Assembly: GCF_002904295.1 (NCBI RefSeq)
Contig: NZ_PPHG01000029.1
Span: 1-64,000, forward strand
DNA length: 64,000 bases
Reading direction: 5' to 3'
Source: Amycolatopsis sp. CA-128772
Lineage (GTDB): Bacteria; Actinomycetota; Actinomycetes; Mycobacteriales; Pseudonocardiaceae
Part shown: piece by piece, positions 25,011 to 33,765 of the stretch
How positions within the stretch are numbered: the first letter of the stretch is position 1
How the letters are laid out: each line of letters starts with the position of its first letter
Notes under the pieces: model-generated
Told to the model about the DNA's origin: nothing
What the model saw: the letters and a program-made list of their open reading frames with translations, nothing else
Database searches by the model: none
Translations under genes and position numbers: made by a program

Positions 25011-26048
25011 ATGACCGACGTCGACGAGCTGCGCCACGCGCTGCGCGCCCAGGAGTCCATGGCGCCGGATCCCGGCGCCGTGCTGACCGCGGCCACCCGC
25101 CGGATCCGCCGTCGCCGGACGGCCGGAGTGACGGCGATGGCCCTCGCCGTGGCCGCAGTGGCCGCGGCGGCGGTCGGCGTGCCGGACCGAAGCGTGCCCC
25201 CGGCCGCGCACGTGAACCTCCCACCGGCCGAGCTGCCGGTCACCGACCGGGTCCCCCCGCCGGCCCCCGCGGTGAGCCTCGAGGACAGCGCCTGGGACCT
25301 GATGGTCTGGGCCGTCCAGCCCCACTACGCCGGCGTGCACTACGGCCAGGCGCACCGCTACGCGTTCGAGATCGAGCTCCGCGACGGACCGGCGCCGCAC
25401 AGCGCATTGCCGGAGAAACCGTCGGCCGCCGCCCAGCTCACCCACCCGCAAACGGTGCTGTGGCAGGACGGCCCGGCCCGCTGGATCCGCGTCCAGACGT
25501 CGAAGCCGGTGACGGCCGCGGAAATGCTGGCCCTGCTGGCGAAGATCCGCACGACGCCCCCGGTGATCCACTCCCCGCTGAAGGCGGTGCAGGTCCCCGC
25601 GGGCCAGAAGGTCACGACGTTCACCAGCGAGCCGGAGACGAACACCCTGGTCCTCTGCCCCGACCCGGAGGCCCCGAGGGCCCTGCTCGACACCCGCTGT
25701 TTCTCCCTGACGGCGGGAGCGGGGCCGCCGGTCACGCGGTCAGTTGACGTACACCGAGTAGCCGATGCCACCCGACCTGGTGCCGTCGGCCGTGCTGCCC
25801 CGCACGATGACCGAGAAGGTGCCTCGGTCCGGTGGGGTCCACGTCATCGTCCCCTGTTCTCCTGCGAGAAGACGTTGCCGGCCGTCACCGTGCGTACCCG
25901 CAGGTCGTGGGAGGCCGAGCCTTCCGGTGGCAGCGGGGGTGTCCACGCCAGCACCGAGGTCCGTGCTGCGCGGCTGTCTGCTGAAACGGACCCCAGTCGA
26001 ACGACTACTCGAACGCCGCCGCGCCCGGCTGGCGGGCATCGAAGGTGA
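25011..26048 (+). CDS. Membrane-anchored protein divergent from sigma factor (anti-sigma-like)
   Basis: Begins MTDVDELRHALRAQESMAPD, has basic residues (TRRIRRRRT) before one transmembrane helix (AMALAVAAVAAAAVG), and then an outside domain. This layout, divergent from a SigE-type sigma factor, fits an anti-sigma or co-regulated membrane protein. GGAGAG precedes the ATG. Coherent protein ends near residue 245 (about 25740). From there the frame overlaps the convergent pseudogene and reads as its antisense, so the natural stop is probably lost and the last 100 residues are not native. Confidence 0.65.
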   Translation: MTDVDELRHALRAQESMAPDPGAVLTAATRRIRRRRTAGVTAMALAVAAVAAAAVGVPDRSVPPAAHVNLPPAELPVTDRVPPPAPAVSLEDSAWDLMVWAVQPHYAGVHYGQAHRYAFEIELRDGPAPHSALPEKPSAAAQLTHPQTVLWQDGPARWIRVQTSKPVTAAEMLALLAKIRTTPPVIHSPLKAVQVPAGQKVTTFTSEPETNTLVLCPDPEAPRALLDTRCFSLTAGAGPPVTRSVDVHRVADATRPGAVGRAAPHDDREGASVRWGPRHRPLFSCEKTLPAVTVRTRRSWEAEPSGGSGGVHASTEVRAARLSAETDPSRTTTRTPPRPAGGHRR

Positions 26049-27120
26049 AGGTGCCGGGGAAGACCCGCCCGTTCGCCTGGAACTCCTTCGAGCTCACCGT
26101 GGGGTCGTTCGTCACCGTCCAGGTGATGTTGTCCGTCGACGACCACACGCCCGCCGTGTTCTTCGCGCGCACCAGCATTCCGTAGTCGCCGGTTCTCGGC
26201 GGGGTGCAGCTCACCGTCGCGGTGTTCCCGCTGACCGGCACGGTCCACTTGGTCGCCGGGTCCGCCGTCAGCCAGTACTCGAACTCCACGGCGTCCGGCA
26301 TCGGGTTGGTGAACGTGAACGTGGCGGCTCTGCCTTCCGTTCCGATGTCCCCCCGGGTAGCCGATCTCCGGTCGCCAGGTGTTGAGCAACAACCGTTTCT
26401 CCGTCACCGGGGAAAGGCCACCGGAAGCGTCGCGGGCCTGGACCCGCAGCAGGTTCTGGTCGGCCGAGGTGAACCCGACCGGTAGCGTGGCGGTTCCGTC
26501 GGCGTTGGCCTTGACCGTCCACTTCGTACTCTCGGCACTCGCGAACCGGTAGGCGTACGTCACGACGTCCGGCATCCCCGGCGCGAACCGGAACACGCCC
26601 GGCACGCCGATGCCGCCGTCCGGGCCGCCCTGCGGCGGGTGGCGGTCGGACGTGACCGCCGGCCGCGTCTCCTTGACGATGAACGAGGAGTAGGTGGTGA
26701 GCGAGAGGTTGCCCGCCCGGTCTTACGCCCGCACGACCACCGACTGCCAGCCGTCGGCCGTCGGCCGTCGGCGTGAAGCTGACCGTGGCCGTGCCGTCGG
26801 GGCCTGCGGCGATCTCCCGCGTGCCCGCGCCGAAGTTGTAGTCGTACCGCACGACGTCGGTGGAACCGTTGGGGAAGAGGGTGAACTGGCCCGCGACACC
26901 GATCCCGCCGCCCTCGGCGCCCGCCGGGTACGTCGCCGAGACGACGCCAGGCGCGTTCGGATCGGTGCGGTCGACGGTGAACCGGCACGGGCCTGCCGTG
27001 GACGACTTCGCACCCCTCACCGCCGCGGCGCGGCATCGTGCTCCGCTTGTCCCCGTCGTTCGGCGGCGCGAAGTGACCGTGGTCCGGGCCGGTGTCCACC
27101 ACCCGTCCCGGCGGCGGTGT
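25740..27120 (-). pseudogene. Large secreted Ig-like repeat protein, heavily decayed
   Basis: Several minus-strand frames together give tandem bacterial Ig-like repeats of the type beside LamG domains in actinomycete surface proteins: VVRYDYNFGAGTREIAAGP, VVTYAYRFASAESTKWTVKA, AVEFEYWLTADPATKWTVPV, and a final TWTPPDRGTFSVIVRGSTAD. Lesions seen: TAA at 26723-26725 in RADRAGNLS context, TAG at 26005-26007 where a Tyr codon is expected, a frame break at three GCCGTCG copies (26750-26770), a +1 in the C6 run at 26349-26354, and breaks near 27015, 25950 and 25850. The 5' part is missing. Confidence 0.8.
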
Positions 27121-27129
27121 CGCGGGACG

Positions 27130-28137
27130 TCACTGCTGAGCCTCGACGGTGAACTCCAGGGCCCAGCGGCCGTTGGTCACGGGGGTCGCGCTGCGGAGGG
27201 ACAGGCCGCTTTCGGTGGCCAGTTCGGTCAGCTCCTCGATGGTTCGTTCCTTGCTGCCGAAGCACATCAGCATGAACAGGTCGATCGCCGTGTCGGCCCC
27301 GTGTCCCCGCACCGGTTCGATCAGGATGACGGTGGTGTCCGGTGCAGCGGCGCGGCGGCAGCCGGCCAGGATTTTGCGGGCGTGCTCGTCGTCCCAGTCG
27401 TGCAGGATGTCGGACAGCAAGTACGCGTCGGCTCCGGTCGGCAGCGGGTCGAAGAAGCTGCCGGGCACCGCGCTCGCCCGGTCGTCGAGCCCGGCCGCCT
27501 TCAGCCGTTCGCCGGCGGCCGCGGCCGTCGGCGGCAGGTCGAGGATGCGGCCGCGGACGGCCGGGTGCGCCCGCAGGATCTCGACGAGCAGCGGCCCGTC
27601 GCCGCCGCCGACGTCGACGATGTCGGGGAACCGGCTCCAGTCGAAGTTGCGGGCGATCAGCGGCGCCTGTTCCCGGAACCGCCAGTTCATCTGCGCGTCG
27701 AACGAAGTCCGCAATTTCGGCTCGGCGTCGAGATCGGCCCAGAAATCGCGGCCGTACCGGCGTGGATAGGCGGGCGCGCCGTCGGTCATCACGTCGAGGA
27801 GTTCGACGAAGGCGAGTTCGGCCCGGCCCCCGGCGCAGGTGATGTCGAGCAGTGGTTTGACGCCTTCGGGCGCGTCTTCCCGCAGCTGCGCGCCGAGCTC
27901 GGTCGGCCGGTAACTCCCCTCGGCGGTCAGCTGGAAGACATCCACGGCGACCAGGTGGTCGAGCAGCCGGCGCAGCGGCGCCTCCGAAGTTCCGCTCAGC
28001 GACGCGAGCCGCTCCGCCGTCGCACCTTCGGTTCCGGCGTGTTCGGCCAACCCGAGCGTCGCGGCCACCCGTACGGCCATCGGAGTGGCCAGATCGGCCA
28101 AGGGCATGATCGACTGCTTCGCAGCGGGGCGGTCCAT
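27130..28137 (-). CDS. SAM-dependent O-methyltransferase (plant-OMT/DnrK-like)
   Basis: A 335-residue class I methyltransferase: an N-terminal helical dimerisation domain (MPLADLATPMAVRVAATLGL) and a C-terminal Rossmann domain with SAM motif DIVDVGGGDGPLL, then LSDILHDWDDEHARKIL holding the His-Asp pair typical of small-molecule O-methyltransferases. It probably methylates a hydroxyl on the product of the adjoining cluster and is taken as the left border. The leaderless-type start is described in the promoter entry. Confidence 0.9.
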   Translation of the reverse strand: MDRPAAKQSIMPLADLATPMAVRVAATLGLAEHAGTEGATAERLASLSGTSEAPLRRLLDHLVAVDVFQLTAEGSYRPTELGAQLREDAPEGVKPLLDITCAGGRAELAFVELLDVMTDGAPAYPRRYGRDFWADLDAEPKLRTSFDAQMNWRFREQAPLIARNFDWSRFPDIVDVGGGDGPLLVEILRAHPAVRGRILDLPPTAAAAGERLKAAGLDDRASAVPGSFFDPLPTGADAYLLSDILHDWDDEHARKILAGCRRAAAPDTTVILIEPVRGHGADTAIDLFMLMCFGSKERTIEELTELATESGLSLRSATPVTNGRWALEFTVEAQQ

Positions 28138-28149
28138 TTCGCCAGGCTA
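28138..28149 (-). promoter_or_regulatory. Probable leaderless promoter of the O-methyltransferase
   Basis: On the minus strand TAGCCT (28144-28149) is followed by GGCGAA and then the ATG. The spacing places the transcript start at the start codon. The same TAGCCTGG layout starts the gene at 52975. No good -35 box is seen here. Confidence 0.45.
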
Positions 28150-28325
28150 GCAAAGCGTGCTTCAGTGGTATAGACCGGTGCAACTGCGGAAGTTCCGCAC
28201 TTGACAGGCCGCATTCCCGGCCGCCCGTGCCGAGGTTTGCCGCCGCGCAGCACGGCTCATATGGTGGCCGGAGCAATCCGTCGAAAAGCCTTTCCCTTCG
28301 GAAGCGGGCCGAGCGATGAACGGAC

Positions 28326-29504
28326 GTGATCTCCATTTCTCGTCGAAATCTTGAGTTGCCGGACTGGCCGCAGTACGACGATTCCGAAAAAGCCGCTCTC
28401 CTGCGTGCGCTCGACCAGAGCGGGTGGTGGCGCTTCGGCGGGCAGGAGGTGTCGGAGTTCGAGCGGGAGTTCGCCGAGTACCACGGCGCGCGCAACGCGC
28501 TGGCGGTGACGAGCGGAACCCACGCGCTGGAACTCGCCCTCCAGGTGATCGGCGTGGGACCGGGGACCGAGGTCATCGTCCCGGCGTTCACCTTCATCTC
28601 CTCGTCCCAGGCCGTGCAGCGGCTGGGCGCGGTGGCCGTGCCGGTCGACGTCGACCCGGACACCTACAACATCGACGTCGCCGCGGCCACCGCCGCGGTG
28701 ACCGGGAGGACCCGCGCGATCATGCCGGTCCACATGGCGGGCCTGCTCGCCGACCTCGACGCGCTGGGCAAGCTGTCCGGCGACGCCGGGGTACCGCTGG
28801 TGCACGACGCCGCGCACGCCCAGGGCGCCGAATGGCGCGGAGTGCGGCTCGGCGAACTCGCGGCCATCGCCGCCTACAGCTTCCAGAACGGCAAGCTGAT
28901 GACGGCGGGGGAGGGCGGCGCCCTCCTGTTCGCCGATTCGCTGGAGTACGAGACCGCGTTCCTGCGGCACAGCTGCGGCCGTCCGCCGTCCGATCGCGCC
29001 TACGAGCACAAGGTGTCCGGCTCCAACTTCCGGATGAACGAGTTTTCGGCGAGCGTCCTGCGTGCTCAGCTCGCCCGCCTCGGCGGGCAGATCGACGTGC
29101 GCGAACAGCGCTGGCCGCTGCTTTCCGCGCTGCTGGCCCGGATTCCGGGCGTGGTACCGCAGGGAACGGACGACCGGTGCACCCGCAACCCGCACTACAT
29201 GGCGATGTTCCGGGTGCCGGGGATCACCGACGGCCAGCGGCGGCGGGTGGTCGACGAGCTCATCGCGCACGGCGTTCCGGCGTTCGCGGCCTTCCGGGCG
29301 ATCTACCGCACCGACGCCTTCTGGGAACTGGCCGCCCCGGCCGGAGGTGTCGAGGCCATCGCCGCCCGGTGCCCGAACGCCGAAGCGATTTCCGGGGACT
29401 GCGTCTGGCTGCACCACCGGACCCTGCTCGGCACCGAGGACCAGATGGCCACGGTCGCCGAGATCGTCGCGGACGTGGTGGCGAAGGTGGTCGGCTCCCG
29501 GTGA
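28326..29504 (+). CDS. rifK: 3-amino-5-hydroxybenzoate (AHBA) synthase
   Basis: PLP enzyme of the DegT/DnrJ/EryC1 (fold I) family, 392 residues. It closely follows RifK as I remember it: ELPDWPQYDDSEKAALLRAL, GQEVSEFEREFAEYHGARNA, VIVPAFTFISSSQAVQRLGA, VHDAAHAQGAEW, and the PLP lysine in YSFQNGKLMTAGEGG. RifK both aromatises aminodehydroshikimate to AHBA and, with RifL, transaminates a UDP-3-keto-glucose. GTG start without a strong ribosome site; alternatives are worse. It overlaps the next gene by GTGA and leads a six-gene operon. Confidence 0.9.
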   Translation: MISISRRNLELPDWPQYDDSEKAALLRALDQSGWWRFGGQEVSEFEREFAEYHGARNALAVTSGTHALELALQVIGVGPGTEVIVPAFTFISSSQAVQRLGAVAVPVDVDPDTYNIDVAAATAAVTGRTRAIMPVHMAGLLADLDALGKLSGDAGVPLVHDAAHAQGAEWRGVRLGELAAIAAYSFQNGKLMTAGEGGALLFADSLEYETAFLRHSCGRPPSDRAYEHKVSGSNFRMNEFSASVLRAQLARLGGQIDVREQRWPLLSALLARIPGVVPQGTDDRCTRNPHYMAMFRVPGITDGQRRRVVDELIAHGVPAFAAFRAIYRTDAFWELAAPAGGVEAIAARCPNAEAISGDCVWLHHRTLLGTEDQMATVAEIVADVVAKVVGSR

Positions 29505-30205
29505 CCCGGGAGAACCTGGCCGGTCCGGTCGTGGCCCACCGGGCCGCCGGGACCGCGCTGAACGCCGTGGTCTTCGACCTCGACGGCGTGCTCGTGAACT
29601 CGTTCGAGGTGATGCGCTCGGCGTTCGCGCACGCGTTCCGGGAAGTGGCCGGTGCCGGGGAGCCGCCGTTCGAGGTGTACCTGCGCCACCTCGGCGGGTA
29701 CTTCCCCGAGATCATGCGGAAGATGGGGCTGCCGCGCGAAATGGAAGGCCCGTTCGTCCGCGAAAGCTACCGGCTCGCGGACCGGATCGAGCTCTACCCC
29801 GGGGTGCGGGAACTGCTCGCCGGGCTGGCGGAGTGCGGCATCCCGTGCGCGGTCGCGACCGGCAAGGCGGGGGATCGCGCCCGCTCGCTGCTCGCCGGGC
29901 TCGGGGTGCTGGACCGGTTCACGCACGTGATCGGCTCGGACGAGGTCGGCCGCCCCAAGCCGGCCCCCGACATCGTGCGCAAAGCCCTCACATCGATGGA
30001 CGTCGACGCGAGCGAAGCCGTGATGATCGGTGACGCCGCCTACGACATGGCGGCCGCGCGGGCCGCCGGCGTCACCGCGGTGGCGGCCCTGTGGGGCGAG
30101 GGCGACCGCGACGTGCTTCTGGCCGCCGGTCCTGACGCGTGCCTGGAGAGCGCCGGCGAAGTCCTCGAGTTCGTGCTCGCGACGAGAAGGCAGGCACCCG
30201 GATGA
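29501..30205 (+). CDS. rifM: HAD-family phosphatase, RifM-like
   Basis: A 234-residue HAD hydrolase: motif I VFDLDGVLVNSFEV, motif II Thr/Lys in AVATGKAGDRAR, motif III KPAPDIV, motif IV MIGDAAYDM. Its place directly after the AHBA synthase (GTGA overlap) matches RifK-RifM order in ansamycin clusters, where RifM is thought to dephosphorylate an aminosugar phosphate during kanosamine supply. General HAD specificity is broad, so the exact substrate is inferred from context. Confidence 0.82.
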   Translation: MTRENLAGPVVAHRAAGTALNAVVFDLDGVLVNSFEVMRSAFAHAFREVAGAGEPPFEVYLRHLGGYFPEIMRKMGLPREMEGPFVRESYRLADRIELYPGVRELLAGLAECGIPCAVATGKAGDRARSLLAGLGVLDRFTHVIGSDEVGRPKPAPDIVRKALTSMDVDASEAVMIGDAAYDMAAARAAGVTAVAALWGEGDRDVLLAAGPDACLESAGEVLEFVLATRRQAPG

Positions 30206-31569
30206 CCACGACCATCGAGCAGGCCCTGGTCGGCGGCGGGACCGCCCGGCTCGTCGTGAACGACGTCGAATGGCCGGCCGAAAGCCTGCTGGGCGCCGGA
30301 ATCCGGCTGGCCGGCGAGATTTCCCGGCGGTTCGGCGACGTCCGGATGCTGACGACGTCCACCGCCGACGCGGCCCTGATCGTCGCCGCGGTGACCGCGG
30401 CCGGCCGGTTGGGCGTTCCCATGCTGCTGCGGGATCCGGCGGCCACCGGCACCTTCGACGCGGCCGATGTGCTGATCGGCGACCGGCCGCCCGGCGATCC
30501 GGTGCTGCTGGGCGAAAGCCTCGGCTGCCACCTCGAGCAGCTCGCGACGGCGCGGCCGGTGCCGCTGCCGGGCGGCTCGATCCTGTTCCAGACCTCGGGG
30601 TCGACCGCCGCGCCCAAGGCGGTGGTGAAGCCGGTCGACGCCGTGCTGCGCGACGCCGCGCGGATCGCCACCGCGTTGCACGGCGAGGGCGCTTCGGACC
30701 CCGTCGTCTGCGCCGCCCCGGTGTTCCACTCCTACGGGTTCACGCACGGGCTGCTCGCCGGGCTGCTGGCCGGCGCGGAAACCACGTATCGCCCGCCGTC
30801 GTCGCTGCCCCAGTCCCTCGTGAAGACCGTGGCGAGCACCGGTGCCGGCACCCTCGTCGCGCTGCCGAACCACATCCACATGATCGCGGACGCCGGCTCG
30901 CTCGATTTCGGCGGAGTGCGGCAGGTGGTGTCGGCCGGTGCCCCGCTGCGGCCGGACGCGGTGGCCCGGATCTGCGGCGGTCACGGGTTCCGGCTCCTCA
31001 ACGCCTACGGGGCGTCCGAGGTGGGCACGATGGCGATCTCGGCCCTGGCGGGGACGTCGGCCCCGGGCAGCATCGGCTTGCCGCTGGCCGGCGTCGACCT
31101 CCGGATCGGGCCGGGGGAGGGCGAGCTGCTCGCCCGGAACGACTCGTTCGCCACCGGCTACTTCACCGAAGGGCGGCTGCGCCCGCTGCCCGCCGAGGAC
31201 GGCTGGTACCGCACCGGCGATCTCGCCGAACGGGACGCGGACGGCCTGCGCATCACCGGACGGCTCGGCGACCTGATCAACATCGCCGGCCGGAAGACCC
31301 GCCGCTCCCGGCTGGAAGCCGTCCTCTCGGCGCACCCGGACGTGGCCGAGGTGCAGGTGATCGTCGCCGAAGACGCGGTGCGCGGGGAGTTCCCGGTGGC
31401 GCGGGCCGTGGTCGCACCCGGGCGCGAGCGCCCGGACCTGCTGGGCTGGAGCCGGACCCGGCTCGACGCCTTCGAAGTGCCGCGGCAGGTCGAGTGGGTG
31501 GACCGGCTGCCGCGGACCTCCACCGGGAAAGTGAGCTACGCACGCCGCCGTGCCGACGGCGACCGTTGA
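30202..31569 (+). CDS. Free-standing AMP-forming aryl/acyl ligase
   Basis: A 455-residue ANL-family adenylating enzyme. Motifs: LFQTSGSTAAPKAVVKPV (A3), LLNAYGASEVGTM (A5), GWYRTGDLAERDADGLRITG (A7-A8 region), and catalytic Lys in TSTGKVSYARR (A10). It overlaps the phosphatase by ATGA. Given an ACP at 36296-36565 it most likely activates AHBA or 3-hydroxybenzoate and loads it on the carrier, as MitE is proposed to do with MmcB in mitomycin formation. Shorter than acyl-CoA synthetases (500-550). Confidence 0.85.
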   Translation: MTTTIEQALVGGGTARLVVNDVEWPAESLLGAGIRLAGEISRRFGDVRMLTTSTADAALIVAAVTAAGRLGVPMLLRDPAATGTFDAADVLIGDRPPGDPVLLGESLGCHLEQLATARPVPLPGGSILFQTSGSTAAPKAVVKPVDAVLRDAARIATALHGEGASDPVVCAAPVFHSYGFTHGLLAGLLAGAETTYRPPSSLPQSLVKTVASTGAGTLVALPNHIHMIADAGSLDFGGVRQVVSAGAPLRPDAVARICGGHGFRLLNAYGASEVGTMAISALAGTSAPGSIGLPLAGVDLRIGPGEGELLARNDSFATGYFTEGRLRPLPAEDGWYRTGDLAERDADGLRITGRLGDLINIAGRKTRRSRLEAVLSAHPDVAEVQVIVAEDAVRGEFPVARAVVAPGRERPDLLGWSRTRLDAFEVPRQVEWVDRLPRTSTGKVSYARRRADGDR

Positions 31570-31587
31570 CGTTGGGAAGGACGAAGC

Positions 31588-32787
31588 ATGTCGAGCATCG
31601 ATGAGGCTGCGGCCCGGGGCGACGTCGTCGACCTCTACGAGGCCAAGGACGAGTTCTACCGCGACCCGCACGCGGTGATGAAGTCCCTGCGGGACGCCGG
31701 CCCGGTGCACCGGGTGCGGCTGCCGTTCGACCTGCCCGCCTGGGTGGTCGTCGAAACCGAAGCGATCCGGGACCTCTTGGCCGACCCGACGCTGGCGGCC
31801 GGCCCGCGCTTCCTCGGCGTCGCGCACCCGGACGGGGGCGGCAATTCGACACTGGGGATGCTGACCTGCGACGAGCCGCGGCACGGGCAGCTGCGCCAGA
31901 CCGTCGCCGGGGCGTTCAAGCCGAAGGTCATCGCGCAGCTGGCCCCCCGGCTGAAGGAGATCGCCGACGACCTGCTGGGCAACCTCCACGAGGGGGACGA
32001 GGTCGACATCGTCGACGCGTTCGCGTACCGGTTCGCGCTGGAGATGATCATCGAGATCGTCGGGGTGCCGCTGGTCGACCGCACGCTGTTCCGGCACTGG
32101 ACCAACGAAACCGTGACCGACGGCGACGACTCGCACGCCATCACCGCGGCGCGGGAACACCTGGAGGACGTGCTGCGCCGGACCTTGCGCGACGGCGCCG
32201 GCAGTACCCTCGTCGAGCGCATGGCGACGGCGGAAGGGCCCGACGGCGAGCCTCCGATGTCCTTCGACGAGCTGGTTTCGATGGTGTACCTGCTGCTGAT
32301 CGCCGGGCACGAAAGCTCGACCAACCTGATCGCCAACACCCTGGTGACGGTGCTCGAATCGGAGGAGCTGTCCGGCAAGGTGCTGGCCGGCCGCATCGAC
32401 TACGAGACGCTCGTCGAGGAATCGCTGCGGTTCGACACGCCGCTGATGATCTCGACCAGCCGGATCACGACGTGCCCGGTGTCGGTCGGCGGGAAGACGA
32501 TCCCGGGCGACGGCGAGATGATCTTCTTCTCGTGGGCCGCCGCCGAGCGGGATGCGTCCACAATGGACAAGCCGGACGAGTTCGACCCCCACCGCAAGCG
32601 CAGCCGGACGCTGGCGTTCGGCGCCGGTACGCACTACTGCCTCGGGGCGAACCTCGCCCGGCTGGAGGCGGTGGTGGCGTTGCGGGAACTGTTCTCGCGG
32701 TTCCCCGGTATGCGGCTGGCCAAGCCGCCGAAGCGGTGGGCCAGCACGGTGACCCGCGGGATCGAAAGCCTGTTCATCCGCCTGTAG
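31588..32787 (+). CDS. Cytochrome P450
   Basis: A 399-residue soluble class I P450. I-helix LLIAGHESSTN, ExxR in VEESLRFD, and the haem loop LAFGAGTHYCLGANLAR with the Cys ligand are intact. GGGAAGGA precedes the ATG. No ferredoxin gene is adjacent. It probably hydroxylates or otherwise oxidises the product scaffold. Confidence 0.93.
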   Translation: MSSIDEAAARGDVVDLYEAKDEFYRDPHAVMKSLRDAGPVHRVRLPFDLPAWVVVETEAIRDLLADPTLAAGPRFLGVAHPDGGGNSTLGMLTCDEPRHGQLRQTVAGAFKPKVIAQLAPRLKEIADDLLGNLHEGDEVDIVDAFAYRFALEMIIEIVGVPLVDRTLFRHWTNETVTDGDDSHAITAAREHLEDVLRRTLRDGAGSTLVERMATAEGPDGEPPMSFDELVSMVYLLLIAGHESSTNLIANTLVTVLESEELSGKVLAGRIDYETLVEESLRFDTPLMISTSRITTCPVSVGGKTIPGDGEMIFFSWAAAERDASTMDKPDEFDPHRKRSRTLAFGAGTHYCLGANLARLEAVVALRELFSRFPGMRLAKPPKRWASTVTRGIESLFIRL

Positions 32788-32805
32788 CCACGACGGAGGC
32801 AACCG

Positions 32806-33765
32806 ATGGTGGAGACCGAGCGGCGGCCGCTCGGCCGGACCGGGCTGACCGTGTCGCCGGTGACGGTGGGTGCGGCGGGCTGGCGGCACTGGGCGGACGG
32901 CTCCGGGCCCACTCGCACGCAGAGCGCGGAGCTGCTGCGGCGTCTGGTGCGCGACGGCCGGATCAGCGTGGTGGACACGTCGAACAACTACGGCGAAGGG
33001 GAAAGCGAACGGCGGATCGGCGGTGTGCTGGCCGAACTGGGCGGGCCGCCACCGGGCTTCCTGGTGCAGACCAAGGCGGACCGGCACTTCACCGGGGACT
33101 TCTCCGGTGCCCGGATGCGGGAGTCGCTCCGGGAAAGCCTGGACCGGCTGGGCGTCGACCGGCTGCCGGTGTGCTACCTGCACGACCCGGAACACGCCGC
33201 GCCCGAGGAGCTCCTCGGGCGCGGCGGGGCGGTCGAAGCCCTGCTCGAAGCCCGGGACGAAGGCCTCATCGAACACCTCGGCGTCGCCGGCGGCCCGGTC
33301 CCGCTGCTGTGCGACCTGGTGCGCACCGGCCACTTCGCCACCCTGATCACCCACAACCGCTGGACGCTGGTGGACCGGTCCGCGGACGAACTGCTCGACC
33401 TGGCCGCCGAGCGCGGTCTCGGGGTGTTCAACGCCGCGCCCTACGGCGGGGGCCTGTTGACCTCTTGGCCGTCGGAACACACCCACTACGCCTACCGGGC
33501 GGCCCCGCCGGCGCTGCTCGCGACCGCCGACGAGATCGGACGGCTGTGCGCCGCCGCCGGGGTGCCGTTCGCCGCGGCGGCGCTGCACTGGTCGCTTCGC
33601 GATCCGAGGATCACGTCGACGATCGTCGGCGCGGCCGGTGCGGACAGCTACGAGCGGACACTGGCGTTGAGCGATGTGGTGGTCGAAGACGCGCTGATGG
33701 CGGCGATCGAAGCGGTCCCGCTCGACGAACGCACCTGGCAGGACCCGAGGAAGGGACGAGGATGA
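32806..33765 (+). CDS. Aldo/keto reductase
   Basis: A 319-residue NADPH-dependent TIM-barrel reductase. The catalytic tetrad is present: Asp and Tyr in VVDTSNNYGEGESE, Lys in LVQTKADRH, His in VCYLHDPEH. GGAGG lies before the ATG. In this operon it may reduce a keto group on a cyclitol or sugar unit. Confidence 0.9.
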   Translation: MVETERRPLGRTGLTVSPVTVGAAGWRHWADGSGPTRTQSAELLRRLVRDGRISVVDTSNNYGEGESERRIGGVLAELGGPPPGFLVQTKADRHFTGDFSGARMRESLRESLDRLGVDRLPVCYLHDPEHAAPEELLGRGGAVEALLEARDEGLIEHLGVAGGPVPLLCDLVRTGHFATLITHNRWTLVDRSADELLDLAAERGLGVFNAAPYGGGLLTSWPSEHTHYAYRAAPPALLATADEIGRLCAAAGVPFAAAALHWSLRDPRITSTIVGAAGADSYERTLALSDVVVEDALMAAIEAVPLDERTWQDPRKGRG

